Source: Litsea cubeba (taxonomy: Eukaryota; Streptophyta; Magnoliopsida; Laurales; Lauraceae). Taken from it: a stretch of DNA of 64,000 bases. Below the pieces are notes generated by a model that made no database searches, was not told the origin of the DNA, and saw only the letters and a list, made by a program, of their open reading frames with translations. Shown here one piece after another: positions 10,301-21,753 of this stretch; the first letter of the stretch is position 1; each line of letters opens with the position of its first letter. Made by a program: the position numbers and the translations under genes. Location of the stretch: positions 36,382,805-36,446,804 of the forward strand of contig CM022951.1 in assembly GCA_012931725.1 (NCBI GenBank), given 5' to 3'.

Positions 10301-11949
10301 TACCGGCAAGAGTAGACCATCCAGTGAGGAGTCAAGTGGGAAACCTGACTCTGACAGTGGGGCAGGTTCCTCCAAGAAGCGAGCCCGCAGGAGTAAGAGG
10401 AGGAGAAGTCATCATCGCAGCAAGGGGCAGCATGAGGACTCTCCTGACTTGGAAGTTCCTCTTACTATCAATGAGGATGTGCGAGTGGATGCTGACAAGC
10501 CTCCAGAGAAGAGAAGCCGAGAAGAAGAGACCGTCGGTGAAGGTATGATTCTTCCTTTTTCTCTTTCCATTTGTTTTCATGGGATTTTCCATGTTCTGAT
10601 TTGCTTCTTGTTTCTGCTTTTCTTTTTCTTTTTTTTTTAGCAGAGGAAGACTTGGTGATGCATGAGGTTCCAGTCGATGAGGTGGTGATGGATCCTGTCG
10701 GGGCACCTGAAGAAGGACCGAGGGACTCTGGAGTGAATCCAGAATCTCTAATTGGTACGACTTCTTTTGCTTTCTTTTTTTTTGTCTGTGACTTGGTTTG
10801 CTAACACATTTCTTGCCAGCTGACTTGCCACAGGATTCCGATGACTTTGAACCATCGATGGATGCAAATGTTGATGATGCTTCCGATGAGTTCATGGAGG
10901 AAGAAAGTGTTCCGCCAGTCGTCGAAGAAGGTATTTTGTAGTTATAACCCTGATAATGATTTTCAAACATGATCATATTCATACCTTTTTGTGTTTCTTT
11001 GGCAGGCTTTGAAGTGACGGAGGAGGGTCCGTTACTTCCTTCAGAACCAGAGCAAGGGATGCCAGAGGTTGATCCAGAGGTAGAGACTCCTGGGACCAGT
11101 TCTGACAATGTTGAGGAGATACCTCGTGCTGAGATTCCTTCCCGAGCAGGAGCAGCTTCTACTGGAAAGAGTTCTTTTGTTACTCTTCCAACAGATGATG
11201 ACATGAGCAGCCGACCAACGGAGTTGGGCGAATCTTCAGCTGGGCCATCTCTTCTTTTTGCGAAGAAGGTGGTAGTGCGAGTTCTGAGCTCTTGGATTGA
11301 GACTCTGCTTTCTGGGCGCCTAGATGCCGGATCTGGGATGATCCAGCATGTGCGTGAGATTCTCGGTGATGCTGAAGAGGCTGGTCTAGATGTCACAAGT
11401 GCCAGGGCGATCGTTGATAGGATCATTGAGCTGGGTGACAAGTGGTTTGAGACCATTGGTTTTCCTGATGACCAGTTCTTCAAGGAGATGTTCCTGGACC
11501 CTGCGGATAAGGCTCGGTCTAACCTGGATGAGGCTACAGAAAGCAGGAAGCAGGTAGTCCGAGAGAAGAACTTAGAAGAGCTAAACATATTTGGGCTGAC
11601 ACATGACCCTAACATCCTTGATAGGGAGGTCGATGAGGCCAGGAGACATCTTGAGCATCTGCAGGCACAAGTCGCTGCCAAGTGGACTGCAATAACAGAG
11701 GCTCGTGAAAGGGAGACTGCTCTGATTCACCGGGTTGCAGATGCCAATCAAGTTCTTAAAAGGAAGTCTGATGAGAACAAACAATGGCGAACTGCTCGAG
11801 ATAAGCTTCGTGGTGCGAAAGAAGGGGTACAGCCCACTCCAGCATCTCATGGCAAATTCCTGAAGAAGCGTGCCTTGGAATCTTTGACAACTGAGGCCAA
11901 AAGTTTGCTTAAGGAGCTGAACTCTTGGCTGGAGACCATTTTTGATTGA
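7395..11949 (+). pseudogene. Antisense PMD-like gene of Tat-A, broken
   Basis: Same five-exon structure as in Tat-B: 7395-7404, 8034-10542, 10641-10754, 10820-10930 and 11006-11949. Exons 3 and 4 have exactly the Tat-B lengths; exon 5 is 9 bp longer (three extra residues). Exon 2 is damaged: TAG at 8119-8121 (CAG in Tat-B), a TGG to TGA stop near 8470, one extra T in a T run near 9028-9035, and a 2-bp loss in a GA repeat near 9754. The intron 1 acceptor is weakened (GAAG instead of TCAG). PMD-like wording (TNTFVVTNGE, ITGLAILG), the basic tail and the exon 5 coiled coil are all still visible. By comparison with Tat-B this is a decayed copy, not a separate gene. Confidence 0.85.
7430..7680 (+). 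repeat. Pyrimidine tract and CCGTACGG palindromes in intron 1
   Basis: Long TTTTC/TTTCTTT runs fill the first intron of the antisense gene, followed by three CCGTACGG palindromes (7603-7610, 7617-7624, 7631-7638). Lysine-rich or phenylalanine-rich frames through it are translations of the simple sequence. Confidence 0.75.
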
Positions 11950-12292
11950 GTTCCTGATTTTGTAGCAGAAACTATCCTTCTCTCTGTTTTTTTTTTCTTT
12001 TTTTTAGTACCACTTGTATTTTTTTTTGTACTTTTTTTTGTAGTGCTTGTGAACACTTTCCTTTTTTTTGGTAGCACATGTATTCTTTTTGGTACTCTTT
12101 TTTTGTAGTGCTTGTGAACACTTTCTTTTTTTTTTTGTACCACATGTATATGTTTATTTATATTTTTTTTTGGACTCTTTTTTTTTGTTATCCCTACGCT
12201 TACTTGAATCTTTTTGTGATAAAAGTAATTGCTAAATGGCATTTGATCAAAAGCTGGTCATTTTGTGAAAATCTTTTGTCAAATGATTGTTT
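11950..12292. repeat. T-rich spacer after the antisense gene
   Basis: Two to three degenerate units of GTAGTGCTTGTGAACACTTTC and GGTACCACATGTAT in T runs, then one copy of a segment TTATCCCTACGCTTACTTG...ATTGCTAAATGG (about 12187-12240) that is triplicated in Tat-B. The 3' end of the antisense transcript probably lies here; no clear poly(A) signal was assigned. Confidence 0.6.
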
Positions 12293-12635
12293 TGGCATGG
12301 AAGCCAGATTTTTGCTCGTGGCATGGAAGCCAATTTTGGCATGAGAGCCAGCTTTTTTTTTTTGTGGCATTGATAGCCGAATTTGTGGCATTGATAGCCG
12401 GTTTTTGGTTTGTGGCATTGATAGCCAAGTTTGTGGCATTGATAGCCGGGGTTTTTGAAAGCCAATTTTTTGTTTGTGGCATTGATAGCCGGTTTTGTTT
12501 TGGTGGCATTGATAGCCGGTTTGTGGCATTTATAGCCTGTTTTGGTGGCATTGATAGCCGGTTTTGGTGGCATTGAAAGCCGGTTTTAGTGGCATTTATA
12601 GCCGTTTTGGTTTGGTGGCATCTATAGCCTGTTTG
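12293..12635. repeat. GGCATTGATAGCCG minisatellite in the convergent spacer
   Basis: About 14 units of the type TGGCATTGATAGCCGG followed by T/G-rich linkers of 5-12 bp; the first three units read GGCATGGAAGCC or GGCATGAGAGCC. The motif is the same as in the LTR array at 3946-4021. Frames through the array give artificial Cys-His repeats and are not zinc-finger genes. Confidence 0.85.
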
Positions 12636-12639
12636 GTTT

Positions 12640-13190
12640 TAAAAAATGCAAGTATCGACTAAAAGTCGCCTCCCTGCTGAATGTTCTTGCAAGTATCGAT
12701 GGAATGTCACATCCTTGCTCATTCGGTTGCGAGTATCGATGGAATGTCGCATTCTCGCGGATTTGGGTGCAAGTATCGATGGAATGTCGCATCCTTGCTT
12801 TTCAAAAATTTTGGTTTTGCGGGTACTGACCTGATGTCGTTTCCCCATGATTTTCTTGAAATTTGTGGTTTTCTCGAACCTTTGGGTTATGGATATCAAC
12901 TGAAATGTTGCGTCTCCATGGTTTTTTAGGTTTTTTCGAACCTTTTAAAATTTGGGTTGTGGATATCAACTGAAATGTTGCGTCTCCATAGTTTTTAGGT
13001 TTTTTCGAACCTTTTAAAATTTGGGTTGTGGATATCAACTGAAACGTTGCGTCTCCACAATTTTTGAATTTTGCAAGTATCGACGAAATGTCGCTTCCCT
13101 GCAATTTTGGAAGTGTCGAACGTGGTTCATATGCTTCCGATTTGTGCGAGTATCGACTAAGCATCGCTTCCTCGCGGTTTTTTGAAAAAC
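12640..13190. repeat. AAGTATCGATGGAATGTCGC repeat array
   Basis: About ten degenerate units of 45-65 bp. The first carry GCAAGTATCGATGGAATGTCGCATCC, later ones GGATATCAACTGAAATGTTGCGTC, the last GAGTATCGACTAAGC. All share the frame 'ATC-A/GA-TG-CG'. Tat-B has the same array at 40963-41400. Confidence 0.75.
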
Positions 13191-13528
13191 CATTTTTTTT
13201 TGTTTAAAGACACGAGGGTCATAAGCTTTGACCTAAAACCATTTTGGCGGTAAAAGGCAGGGTGGACTAGGGTAGAAATCCCTGAATCCGAATTTTGTTT
13301 CAAACCATGAATTTTGGGTTCAAGGGTTGAAAATTTTGGTCAAGTTAGGGAAAGGTTCCTAAACTTGGGTTTTTTGAACAATGAAACGATGGAAGTAAGC
13401 ATTGTTTAAATTTCTAGAAATTTCAACATTTGACATGAAAATTCTAAAAAAGGGTGGGTTTAGCGAGCGTGTACCTAGAAACCGATTTTGGCCGTACAGG
13501 CATTGCTCTTACCCAGTTGGGTAAGTCT
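13191..13528. other. Spacer beyond the integrase stop
   Basis: Single-copy sequence, nearly identical at 41401-41760 in Tat-B, with no reading frame of note. It carries the 3' end of the pol message region in element orientation. Confidence 0.5.
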
Positions 13529-14424
13529 TCAAGGGTAGTACCTCTTTAAGAACTTGCCGTTGATGGGCAGCATACATCTGTCGCCTTCCATGTTTAGGAG
13601 TGCATATGCGCCGTTGGAGAAAACCTTGTCGATGACGTAGGGTCCCTCCCATTTTGGCTCAAATTTGCCTTTGGACTTGTGAGCGAACACCATTGGTCTT
13701 TTTACCGCAAGAACCAAGTCACCCTTTTTGTAGGCGCGTTGCCTGACCTTTTTGTCGAAAGATCCTGCCATGCGTGCTTGGTAAAGTTCAATGCTTTGTT
13801 GAGCTTCGAGCCGTCTCTCATCGAGATTGTCCAGCTCATGGAGTCGCAATTTGACATTGCTTTCTTGAGTCATGTCATTTTGCAAGGATACCCTCAAGGA
13901 AGGAATTTGTACTTCGAAGGGTACGACAGCTTCGCATTCATAGACCAAGGAGAATGGTGTGCTATGGGTTGGTCCTCGAACGGTGGTTCGATAGGCCCAC
14001 AAAGCTTCAGACATTTTGTCGCTCCAGTCTCTTTTATGACTAAAGACCATTTTTTTGAGGATTTTGCAGAGTGTCTTGTTGAAAGCTTCTGCTAACCCAT
14101 TTGCTGCCGGATTGTATGGAGTCGAAGGACAGCTTTGGATTTTGTATTTGTCGCAGAACCTGTAGAATCGATGATCCCAGAATTGTGGTCCGTTATCATG
14201 GACGAATCTTTTGGGTATGCCGAAACGACAAATGATGTTGGTGCGCAGGAACTGAAGGACTGATGAGGTCTTCATTTCGTTGAACGCAAATGCTTCTGAC
14301 CACTTGGAGAAATAATCCGTAGCGGCGAAGATGAAGCGCCGACCTTTGCTCGAAGGGGGAGAAATAGGACCTATGATGTCCATACCCCAGGCTTCAAAAG
14401 GCTATAAGATCGCTGTAGGATGCA
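13529..14424 (-). pseudogene. Tat-A integrase core and C-terminus (N-terminus deleted)
   Basis: The frame from 14383 to 13529 starts at MDIIGP and contains the retroviral-type DDE core: the first Asp in MDIIGP or ATDYFSKW, the second in FVHDNGPQF, and the Glu in NGLAEAFNKTL. The C-terminal part follows (KWEGPYVIDKV, ending FLKRYYP). The zinc-binding HHCC domain that precedes this in Tat-B is missing. Just upstream of MDIIGP a TGG codon is TAG, and the deletion joins the protease-side frame out of phase. Integrase would insert the cDNA into chromatin; this copy cannot be made as a whole protein. Confidence 0.88.
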
Positions 14425-14425
14425 G
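14424..14425. other. Deletion junction: 2,441 bp of pol missing
   Basis: Sequence left of the junction matches Tat-B up to 42656; sequence right of it matches Tat-B from 45098. Tat-B bases 42657-45097 (RT, RNase H, second RNase H, integrase zinc finger) have no counterpart. The two parents share AG at the breakpoint, a 2-bp microhomology. Confidence 0.88.
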
Positions 14426-15863
14426 GATCTTCTGTTGGAAGGTTCGAAGGTGGTTCCTCCACAATATTTTCGGAGGCTTCCAGCTCAACGAAACCTTCTG
14501 GGGTTTCAAGGGCATTTCCAGACCAAGCTTTTGTTCCTTTCCACGGGTCTTCTTGATCGGTAATTTTCCCAAGGCTTGCTATGAGATGATCCCAATCGCC
14601 TGTTGAAACCGGGTCGAAGTAGGCTACTTCTTTTGGAGATGAGGGTTCTTCTGGGTCAGAAGACCACATGTCTGTGCCATCGGACAACTCCTCTTCATTT
14701 TCGGAGAAATCGTGCCAATTGGATGAGCTTCCTGGATCTTTGTCAGGTGACTCATCAAAGAGATATCCAGGGAGATCGATGTCCTCACGGACTTGAGATG
14801 TTGAGGCTTGGTCAGTATATTGACTTTTAAGCCTTTGTGTCAACTGTCTCAAGAAAGTGTCAGGATCATACCCTAACCCGTGTGAAGACTTTTCTACATA
14901 GCCATAGAGTCTCCAATCTTCCAGCTGGCTTTTGGTCAAGACGGGCCCCAATGGCTTGAGAATACCGCGTCCTTCTCCCAAACCGAATGGGTTTTGAGCG
15001 TCATAGCCCATTTTCTTCATAATAGCTTGTGCCACAGAACTGTATAAGGATAGTTGAGGCATACCTTTATTTTGGAAAGGTTTAAGCATGGAGTTTGATG
15101 AAGAAGCATCCGATCTATGGAAGAAGATCGGCTTTTCCTTTGCTGAAGTTGCTGGAACAACGAAAGAAGCTGACGTAGGATCTTCTATGTCAGAAGTTGT
15201 CTCCATTGGAGTGAGAGCAGGCTGAACTTGCTGAGTGTCAGCTTGGCTTGACGATGCGTCGTCTTCTGGCTTTGAATCCGAGTCCGTGTCTTGCTTGATA
15301 GACACGAAAGAGACAACAAATTTGCCCCCAGGCTTTTGCTTTGCCTTCTTCACTTTAGTTGTGATGACCAAAGGCTTTGAAGGTTTGAGGGAGATGATGA
15401 AGGGAGTTTGAATGCTCTCTTCGGATTTACCGGATGATTTGTTTTCTTCCAGTGATTGTTGAGGAGCTTTACCTTTATCTTTCTGCAGATTTTCGGCAAC
15501 GGATGCTGTGTGCTTATCCTCTTCTTCTTTTTCACCTTCATACATCTGTGAGTCTGCGAAGTGGACTTTTTTACCTTTGAAGGGTTTTCTATCCGCAAAA
15601 ACTCGATGTATCATGCCGTCGTCGCCAACAAACTTGATGCATTGATGTAGAGTTGAAGGGACAACACCATTCTCGTGGATCCAAGGGCGTCCGAGAAGGA
15701 TGTTGTAGCATGAAGGGGTTTTTATTGCATACACAGTGACCTCAGAGATAAGATCACCGATCTGCAACTTGAACCTGATTTTGCCAATAGGCCTTTGAGT
15801 ACTCCCATCGTATCCAAAGATAGATACAGATGTGTGGCTCAGCTTGCTGGGTGGGATGCCCAA
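14425..15863 (-). pseudogene. Tat-A protease C-terminal part and G-patch-like segment
   Basis: The frame continues directly from the gag frame past a TAG at 15864-15866 (GAG in Tat-B). First comes the second half of an aspartic protease (ILLGRPWIHENGVVPS is the conserved strand near its end). A Ser/Glu/Lys-rich linker follows, then a glycine-rich G-patch-like motif (KKMGYDAQNPFGLGEGRG) and an acidic linker toward RT. G-patch motifs are RNA-binding and are known after the protease in some retroviruses. The frame ends in ten out-of-frame residues after the deletion junction, at 14394. Confidence 0.8.
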
Positions 15864-18800
15864 CTATTCGAGAGCCGATGTGGAGATGAGGTTGAGTGCA
15901 GAACCTGGGTCGATCTGAACTCTGTGCATAGGCATTTCCTTGATATACCCTGTGAAGTATAGGGGTCGGTTATGCCTGGTTTTGCCAAGTAGGAGGTCGT
16001 CCTTTGTGAAGGCGATGGTTACACTGGCTGCTTTTTTAACCGAGAGGCATTCAATGCATGATCCCTCAGTTTTCTTCTTTTCTTCCTTTGAGGAGGCTTC
16101 TGAGTTTTTGACCTGGTAATCCATTTCAATTTGGAGGACTTGCGGGGCATGTTTGTCGACATCCTCATTCAGCTTTTGTAATTCCGAGATGAGATTATCA
16201 CGAGTGTGCGGAGACATTCGTAACAAATCTAGGATGTGCAGACGTGCAGGTATGTGCTTGAAGTGTTCAATCAAGTCATACTTGAAAGCCTCCTTAGGGC
16301 CTGCATGTTCATCATTGTTGCCACTAGGGGCGCTTACAACATCTTTTCCCGAAGGATTTACATATGTAAAGGAAGATTGGTTGTAATTTTTGTGGTAGTC
16401 CCGGCCAGAGCGGGTGCCTCTACCAACTTCGAGAGCTTCTTGAGAAGGGTCTTCGTTTGGAAGATTGTCTTCACGATCAAGATGCTGTCGTTTTTCATTT
16501 GCTGAGGATGAATCAGCAGCAGAGTTGCCATCCTCAGTGATCGTGTTGCACGGAGCATTTTCCGGGAACAAGTCCTGAACAGCATCCAGCAACCTTTCTT
16601 CTTCGTTGACTAATTCATCGTCCCAAGCATCAATAGCTGGGAATTCTTCAGTCAGGAAGGGTGTGAACTTTGAAGTCACAGTCTCAGGAGAAGAAACCTG
16701 AGAGGGTGTCATCTCAGTGAAAGTCACGTGAGACGAGGTGGCTCCAGAAGATACATTGCTAGGCGTCGCCGGAGTGTAAGTGCTCTCATCAGACGATGCC
16801 TCGGAAGAGCTATAATCCCGAATTATCACATTACAGGAAGCTCTGACGGGAGACGTTGCCTGATCGGAGTCAGACTCATCCTCGGATGTAAGAGGATCGT
16901 CTATCGAGCAATTTTCTCCATTTTCAGGAGTTAAGGGAGGATGTACCTGGTGGTCTTCAGGGACTTCAGGCTCTGGGTTACGAGGAGGCTCGTTGACGTG
17001 GTCTTGCTCTTGTTCTAGAGCGAGTCGCTGCAAGATCCTTGCATATTCTTCAAGATCAGGCATGGGAGCCGGATCTTCTTCTTCATCAACTCTTTGTGGC
17101 TCAACATGATTGATTTCCACTGGAGTAATGAGAGGTGTTGAGTCAGCAGCATTTTCTTGTACAGCCTCTTGGTCTTCTTCATCATCAGACCAGGATCCTT
17201 GTGGCTGTGAGGGGTTATACCAGATTACTGCCATAAGATGAGACTCAGGAACCCATTCTTCATCGGAGAGATATTCTCCTGTTTCAAAGGACTCCTCCCA
17301 CTCGTCTGTGTAGTTGGATTCGAATCCATCATCGGTGTCGCTGGACTCGTATCCATCAATGGAGAATCCAACTACCGAATTGCAAGAGTATGATGCCTCC
17401 TGCATGGCTTCTTTGAATTGAGGTGGCATGAAATCACTGAGAGTGAATTTTCTTACCCCCTTTGAAGTCTCTGGAAGGGATATTTTTGTTGCCTCCAGTG
17501 AAGCGGTAGAGGAAGCCTCTGCCTCTTCTTTGACTTCTTGTTTTGGCTGGGTCTTCTCTTGCCGTTTAAGCTTGAGGAGATGTTTCCTAGCCTGCCTTCG
17601 CTGTTGAGCTGTAGGCTTTGTTTTCACGACCTCCCAATTTTCATCTTCCAGGAGATTGGGATGTACCCATATCGGTTGTCCGTTTGGTGTCGGGTAATGA
17701 ACCAGTTCCTCGGACGCTTGGATTGAGTTTATTACCTTGAAGGAAGTAGTGATCTTCTTCTTCGGTGATTTTGATGTTTGTCCACATGTCACCATGTTGA
17801 CGGAGGCAGACCCATAGTTTTTGTCAAAGGTGATGACTCCGTTTTTCCACATCTCGTTTATTTTTTCCCTCACAACGAAGCATTGATTGAGAGGATGCGA
17901 GATCATCTGGTGGTATGGACAATACCGAGGATCGTTGGTTTTGCCAACATCACCCGGTCTTTTTGGTTCAGGCAAGGTGAGCTTGCCGTTTGCCACAAGA
18001 GCCCCGAAGATTTCATCAACATCTTCATCAAACGGGTATTTCTTCTCTACTCGTTCTTTGAAGGCATCTGAGAGTTCAGGTCTCTTACCAGCAACTTTAT
18101 TTTCAGCTTTCTTTGGTGGCTGAGGAGCTGACTTGGTCTGCACATTGAGGACCTCTTTTTTCTTTGGTTTAGAGGTTGTAATGGCGGTTGGCTCTTTTCT
18201 TGATGATTTCTGACTGTTGAGGTCTTTAATCACCATTTCAGCTTCCATGGAAGCTTCTAGGAGTTCTCCCAGGTTTTTTGATTTGTTGCCGATGATCATG
18301 AAGTGGATTCGGGCTCTCATGTTGTTTCGGCAAATGTCGACTAGCGACGCTTGTGGCAATACATCAGAGCATTTGTATGCCATTGCTTTCCACTTGTGAA
18401 TGAAGTCATATGTTGATTCATTCTCCCCCTGTTTTAGGCTGCACAGCTGAGCCATAGTAGCGGGATGATCCTCACCTTTGAAGTGAGTCAGGAAGCGTGT
18501 CTCTAGCATGGCCCAGTTTTGGATTGAGTCCTCCGGCAGAGTGGAGTACCAATCGAAGGCCGTACCTTTTAGGGTACTTGCAAAGAGGCGGATCTTGAGT
18601 GCATCTTGGTCCGCGATAGCTCCCGTCAGGATCTTGAAGTGGATGACGTGCTGTCTGGCTGATCCTTTCCCCGTATATGTTTGGAGAGTAGGATGCTTGA
18701 ATTTGGTGGGGAACGGGACCGAGTCCATCCATAAGGGATATGGTGGCTTGATCCCATGCTCCTTGAGTATATCCTCTTCTTTTGCTTTGGCGAGGATACT

Positions 18801-20143
18801 GTCTACGTCCTTTTTGGTAAGGGCGCGTGACTCATTTTCTTCTCCATTTACCTCATCGTCTTGATGATTCGGAGGAGGTTCATTGTTCGCTTGATTTTGG
18901 AAGGCGAGGAGAAGGTTTTTCATCAGAGATTCAATCCTCTGCTGGCCCTGTTCCAACTGCTGGATGCGGGTGATCGCATCTTCTGGAGGTGGATTGCGGG
19001 GTGGTGGCTCAGAATTTGTAGCCAAGACATTCATCCTTCGTGATTCGAACGAAAAAACTATCCTGGTGACTGAGCTGGGGCTCATTCTTTTTGAAGAAGA
19101 GCTTGAGGAAGGATCACTCTGCTGTCCTTTGCTTGAAGGAGCAGGGGATTCTTCTAAATGTCTTCTTGTCCTGGAGACGCTGCGGGTCATCGGACGTCGA
19201 ACATGGATTTTTGTTGCTGATTTTTGGCCCTTCTGGTTTTTCCAACCATATGGACGGCAGCAACTTGGTTGGGTCTTTCTTTTTCGACCCATTTGGGAGA
19301 GACTTGAAGTGTAGGAGGTTGGGTCCTTTGCTTCTCTAGTCTCTTTTGCCGGTATGACGCGCGGCGGCGTATACGACGAGCAATTTGAGCTTCGGTCAGC
19401 TCTGGGCTGGCTTTGACGATGAAGGATGTGCTCCCTCTGGCGCAGCAGTCGAGCCTGTCTTCTTTGCAGCTGGGCAAGGACAGGATGCAAACCCTGTCCT
19501 TCGCCTGTTGCATTGAAGCTTTGAATTTTTGGAGTTCGGCCCCTGTAGAGATGATGGGTCGAACTGCAGGTTTGTAGGCCTTAGCAGGTGCTTGTGGAGG
19601 CCTTGTGATGCATGACTTGATTTTGGGCTTGTAGGAACAAGCCGGCTCATGATGGGATGACTTGGAAGTCAGGTTGGAGATGGGTCTCTCCTCTTTCATG
19701 TAAGCAAGAGGGTAGAACTGGTTCTCCTTGAGTGGGGCCAGGAATGCTGGCTTAGTGGATGTCTAGGACCTTCTTTGTTTTGGTGAAGGTCTTGGGGACC
19801 AAGTCTTGGGATAGACCTGGTCGCTTGCAGGTTGAGGCTTCGTGGGGGTGCCACGGGCTTCAGGCCTTCTGGTGCTCGCCTTTGGTGTCACGATAGTGAC
19901 ACGTTGAGCGGCGAGTTTCTGCTACTTGGAGGGAGCAGTTTGTTCCTCGGGAAGTGGGAATGGTCCCAGCGTCCCAAAGACGATAGTCCGGGGAGTCGAG
20001 GTCAACCCGGAGTTCAGAGAGTTGCCGAGGGAGTTGACACTTCGGCAGCTGATGGGGCGCTTGTAGGTACGCGCAGTTTGCTTCTGTTGAAGCATGATTT
20101 GGTGCTTGTTCTCATCGAAAGTAATGGTAAGCGATGCTGCCAT
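15864..20143 (-). pseudogene. Tat-A gag and protease active site
   Basis: The frame starts at ATG 20143 (MAASLTITFDENKHQ, shared with Tat-B). Disruptions: TAG at 19922-19924, TAG at 19763-19765, and a lost base near 19228. It is then open down to a TAG at 15864-15866. Domains in order: basic N-terminus; Gag capsid-like domain (FDWYSTLPEDSIQNWAMLE, FKGEDHPATMAQL); a zinc-knuckle-like segment CPYHQMISHPLNQC; a long Ser/Glu-rich region; and the protease active site VQIDPGSALNLIS, where DPG replaces the usual DTG or DSG. The 1,208-residue frame starting at 19490 reads its first 80-90 residues out of phase, so that start is not real. Confidence 0.85.
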
Positions 20144-20829
20144 TGTTAGTTTTTTTTTTCGAAAATTTTTGAAACAAGACTACATCCATTAGTAATCACA
20201 AGAATATAATGATCATAAATGGGAAGTTCTATGGTTTCGTCTTTTCAAATTGCTCGAGGGAAATGACCCAAGCAATATGAGGAAGGCAAAATGCCATAGA
20301 GGGTACAATTGTTCTGATCGCAGGCATGGTAAGCCCAGAATGAGCATCCCAGTGACTGCTAGAAGCAATTGTGAACTTAAATTCGACTTATCGAGAAGCA
20401 AAGCTTGCTCGAGATAAGAAGAATATAAAGTTTGGAGTTACAGATGTGCCGGTCGTAATACAGTAGACCCTGAAAGGGCGTACTAGTACCGCTAGACACA
20501 AATGTTTTGAGACCGCATCCATGAGATGAGATTCTCTGTTTTGAAAGGTCAAAACTGGATTCATCAAAGAGAGCAGATGGTATTCCAATCTGAACACGAG
20601 CTCAGCGATTTCCGCGAGCGCCAGTGCTCAGAAAGAAATGAACCATAATTTCTCGAATCTGAGTCTAAAAATGACAAGTTTTTTTTTTTGAAAAGCCAAT
20701 ATCGAGTTCATCAAAGAGAGCAAAATGCACTCCAATCTGAACACGGGCTTAGCGATTTCCGCGAGCGTCAGTGCTCAGAAAGGAGAAGACCAAGATTTCT
20801 CCAATCTAAACCCAAAATGATGGAAGTTT

Positions 20830-20995
20830 TTTTTTTTTGAAGATTTTGAAGATTTTTTTTTTAAAATCTTTTTTTTATTTTTTATTTATTTATTTTATTT
20901 TTTAAAATTTTTTTATTTTTTTATTTTTTATTTTAAATTTTTTTTTTTAAAAATTTTATTTTTAAAAAAAATTTATTTAAAAGACGAAAAAGTAC
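20830..20995. repeat. A/T simple-sequence stretch in the leader
   Basis: Almost pure A and T with T runs and TTTTAAAAATTT palindromes; its counterpart in Tat-B is 51505-51690. Length differs between the two copies, as expected for slippage. Confidence 0.8.
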
Positions 20996-21733
20996 ACATA
21001 GGCCTCCTAACCCGGTCTTATGAAATCTTGATTGATAGAATTGCCCCCAGGTAAGGGTAGGATTACTTAATGAACCCGTTTGGAGGACCCTTGCCTAGAA
21101 TAGTCAAGCTGTCTCCACAATCTGGACAAGGCTTTTCTTTGAATCAACCATGATCAAAGAACACAATTGGTTTAACCTTAGTGGTCTATGTCTTTTTTTT
21201 CTGTTTTTTATATATATATATATATATTTTATTTTTAATGAACTCATCGAAGAGAAACGATGGCCCAAAGCCTTAGTCGAACAGGCTCAACATTTCTGCA
21301 AGCGCGATGAACGATAGGAACGGATCAAGGTTTCTCAATTTTGAATCCAAAATGAAAAATCTATTTTTTATATATATATATTTTTATTTTTAATGAACTC
21401 ATCGAAGAGAAACGATGGCCTAAAACCTTAGTCGAACAGGCTCAACATTTCTGCAAGAGCGATGAACGATAGGAACGGATCAAGGTTTCTCAATTTTGAA
21501 TCCAAAATAAAAAATCTGATTTTTTGTTTTTTTTTTTGAAAAGAGAAAGAGCGGAAATAAATTCAAAGAATTAGAAATTTCCAAAAAATCTCATCTCATT
21601 TTTTTAGTTGCGGAATCCAACATAGGCCACCAATTATAAAGTAGCGAAGGAATCGAGAAAAGAAATATAAGCATAGAGAAAAATATATGATATGCAAATA
21701 TTTCATTTCTAGCATCGTGTTCTCAAATAAACA

Positions 21734-21753
21734 GGTCCCACCGGGTGGAGCCA
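21734..21753 (-). promoter_or_regulatory. Candidate primer-binding site of Tat-A
   Basis: In element orientation the 5' LTR ends CCATCA, then AGT, then TGGCTCCACCCGGTGGGACC. A PBS begins with TGG (pairing to CCA of a tRNA) within a few bases of the LTR, so position and start fit. I cannot assign the tRNA with confidence; it is not initiator Met. Tat-B has TGGCACACCCGGTGGGACCC at the same place. Confidence 0.5.

Noticed and set aside
10332..11681. 449-codon frame on the - strand
   Set aside because: It is the shadow of exons 2-5 of the antisense gene; it runs through introns and has low-complexity Ser content.
12200..12576. Frames with repeated Cys-His and Asn-Ala-Thr words, resembling zinc-finger repeats (also 40502-41106)
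   Set aside because: They are translations of the GGCATTGATAGCCG minisatellite; several frames are open at once and spacing does not fit a zinc finger.
12293..13190. Regular short repeats that look like a CRISPR array
   Set aside because: Units are degenerate, spacers are short T/G linkers, there are no cas genes, and the context is a plant retrotransposon.
19227..19490. N-terminal 90 residues of the 1,208-codon frame in Tat-A as a distinct Gag start
   Set aside because: Comparison with Tat-B shows a 1-bp loss near 19228; these residues are read out of frame and the true start is 20143.
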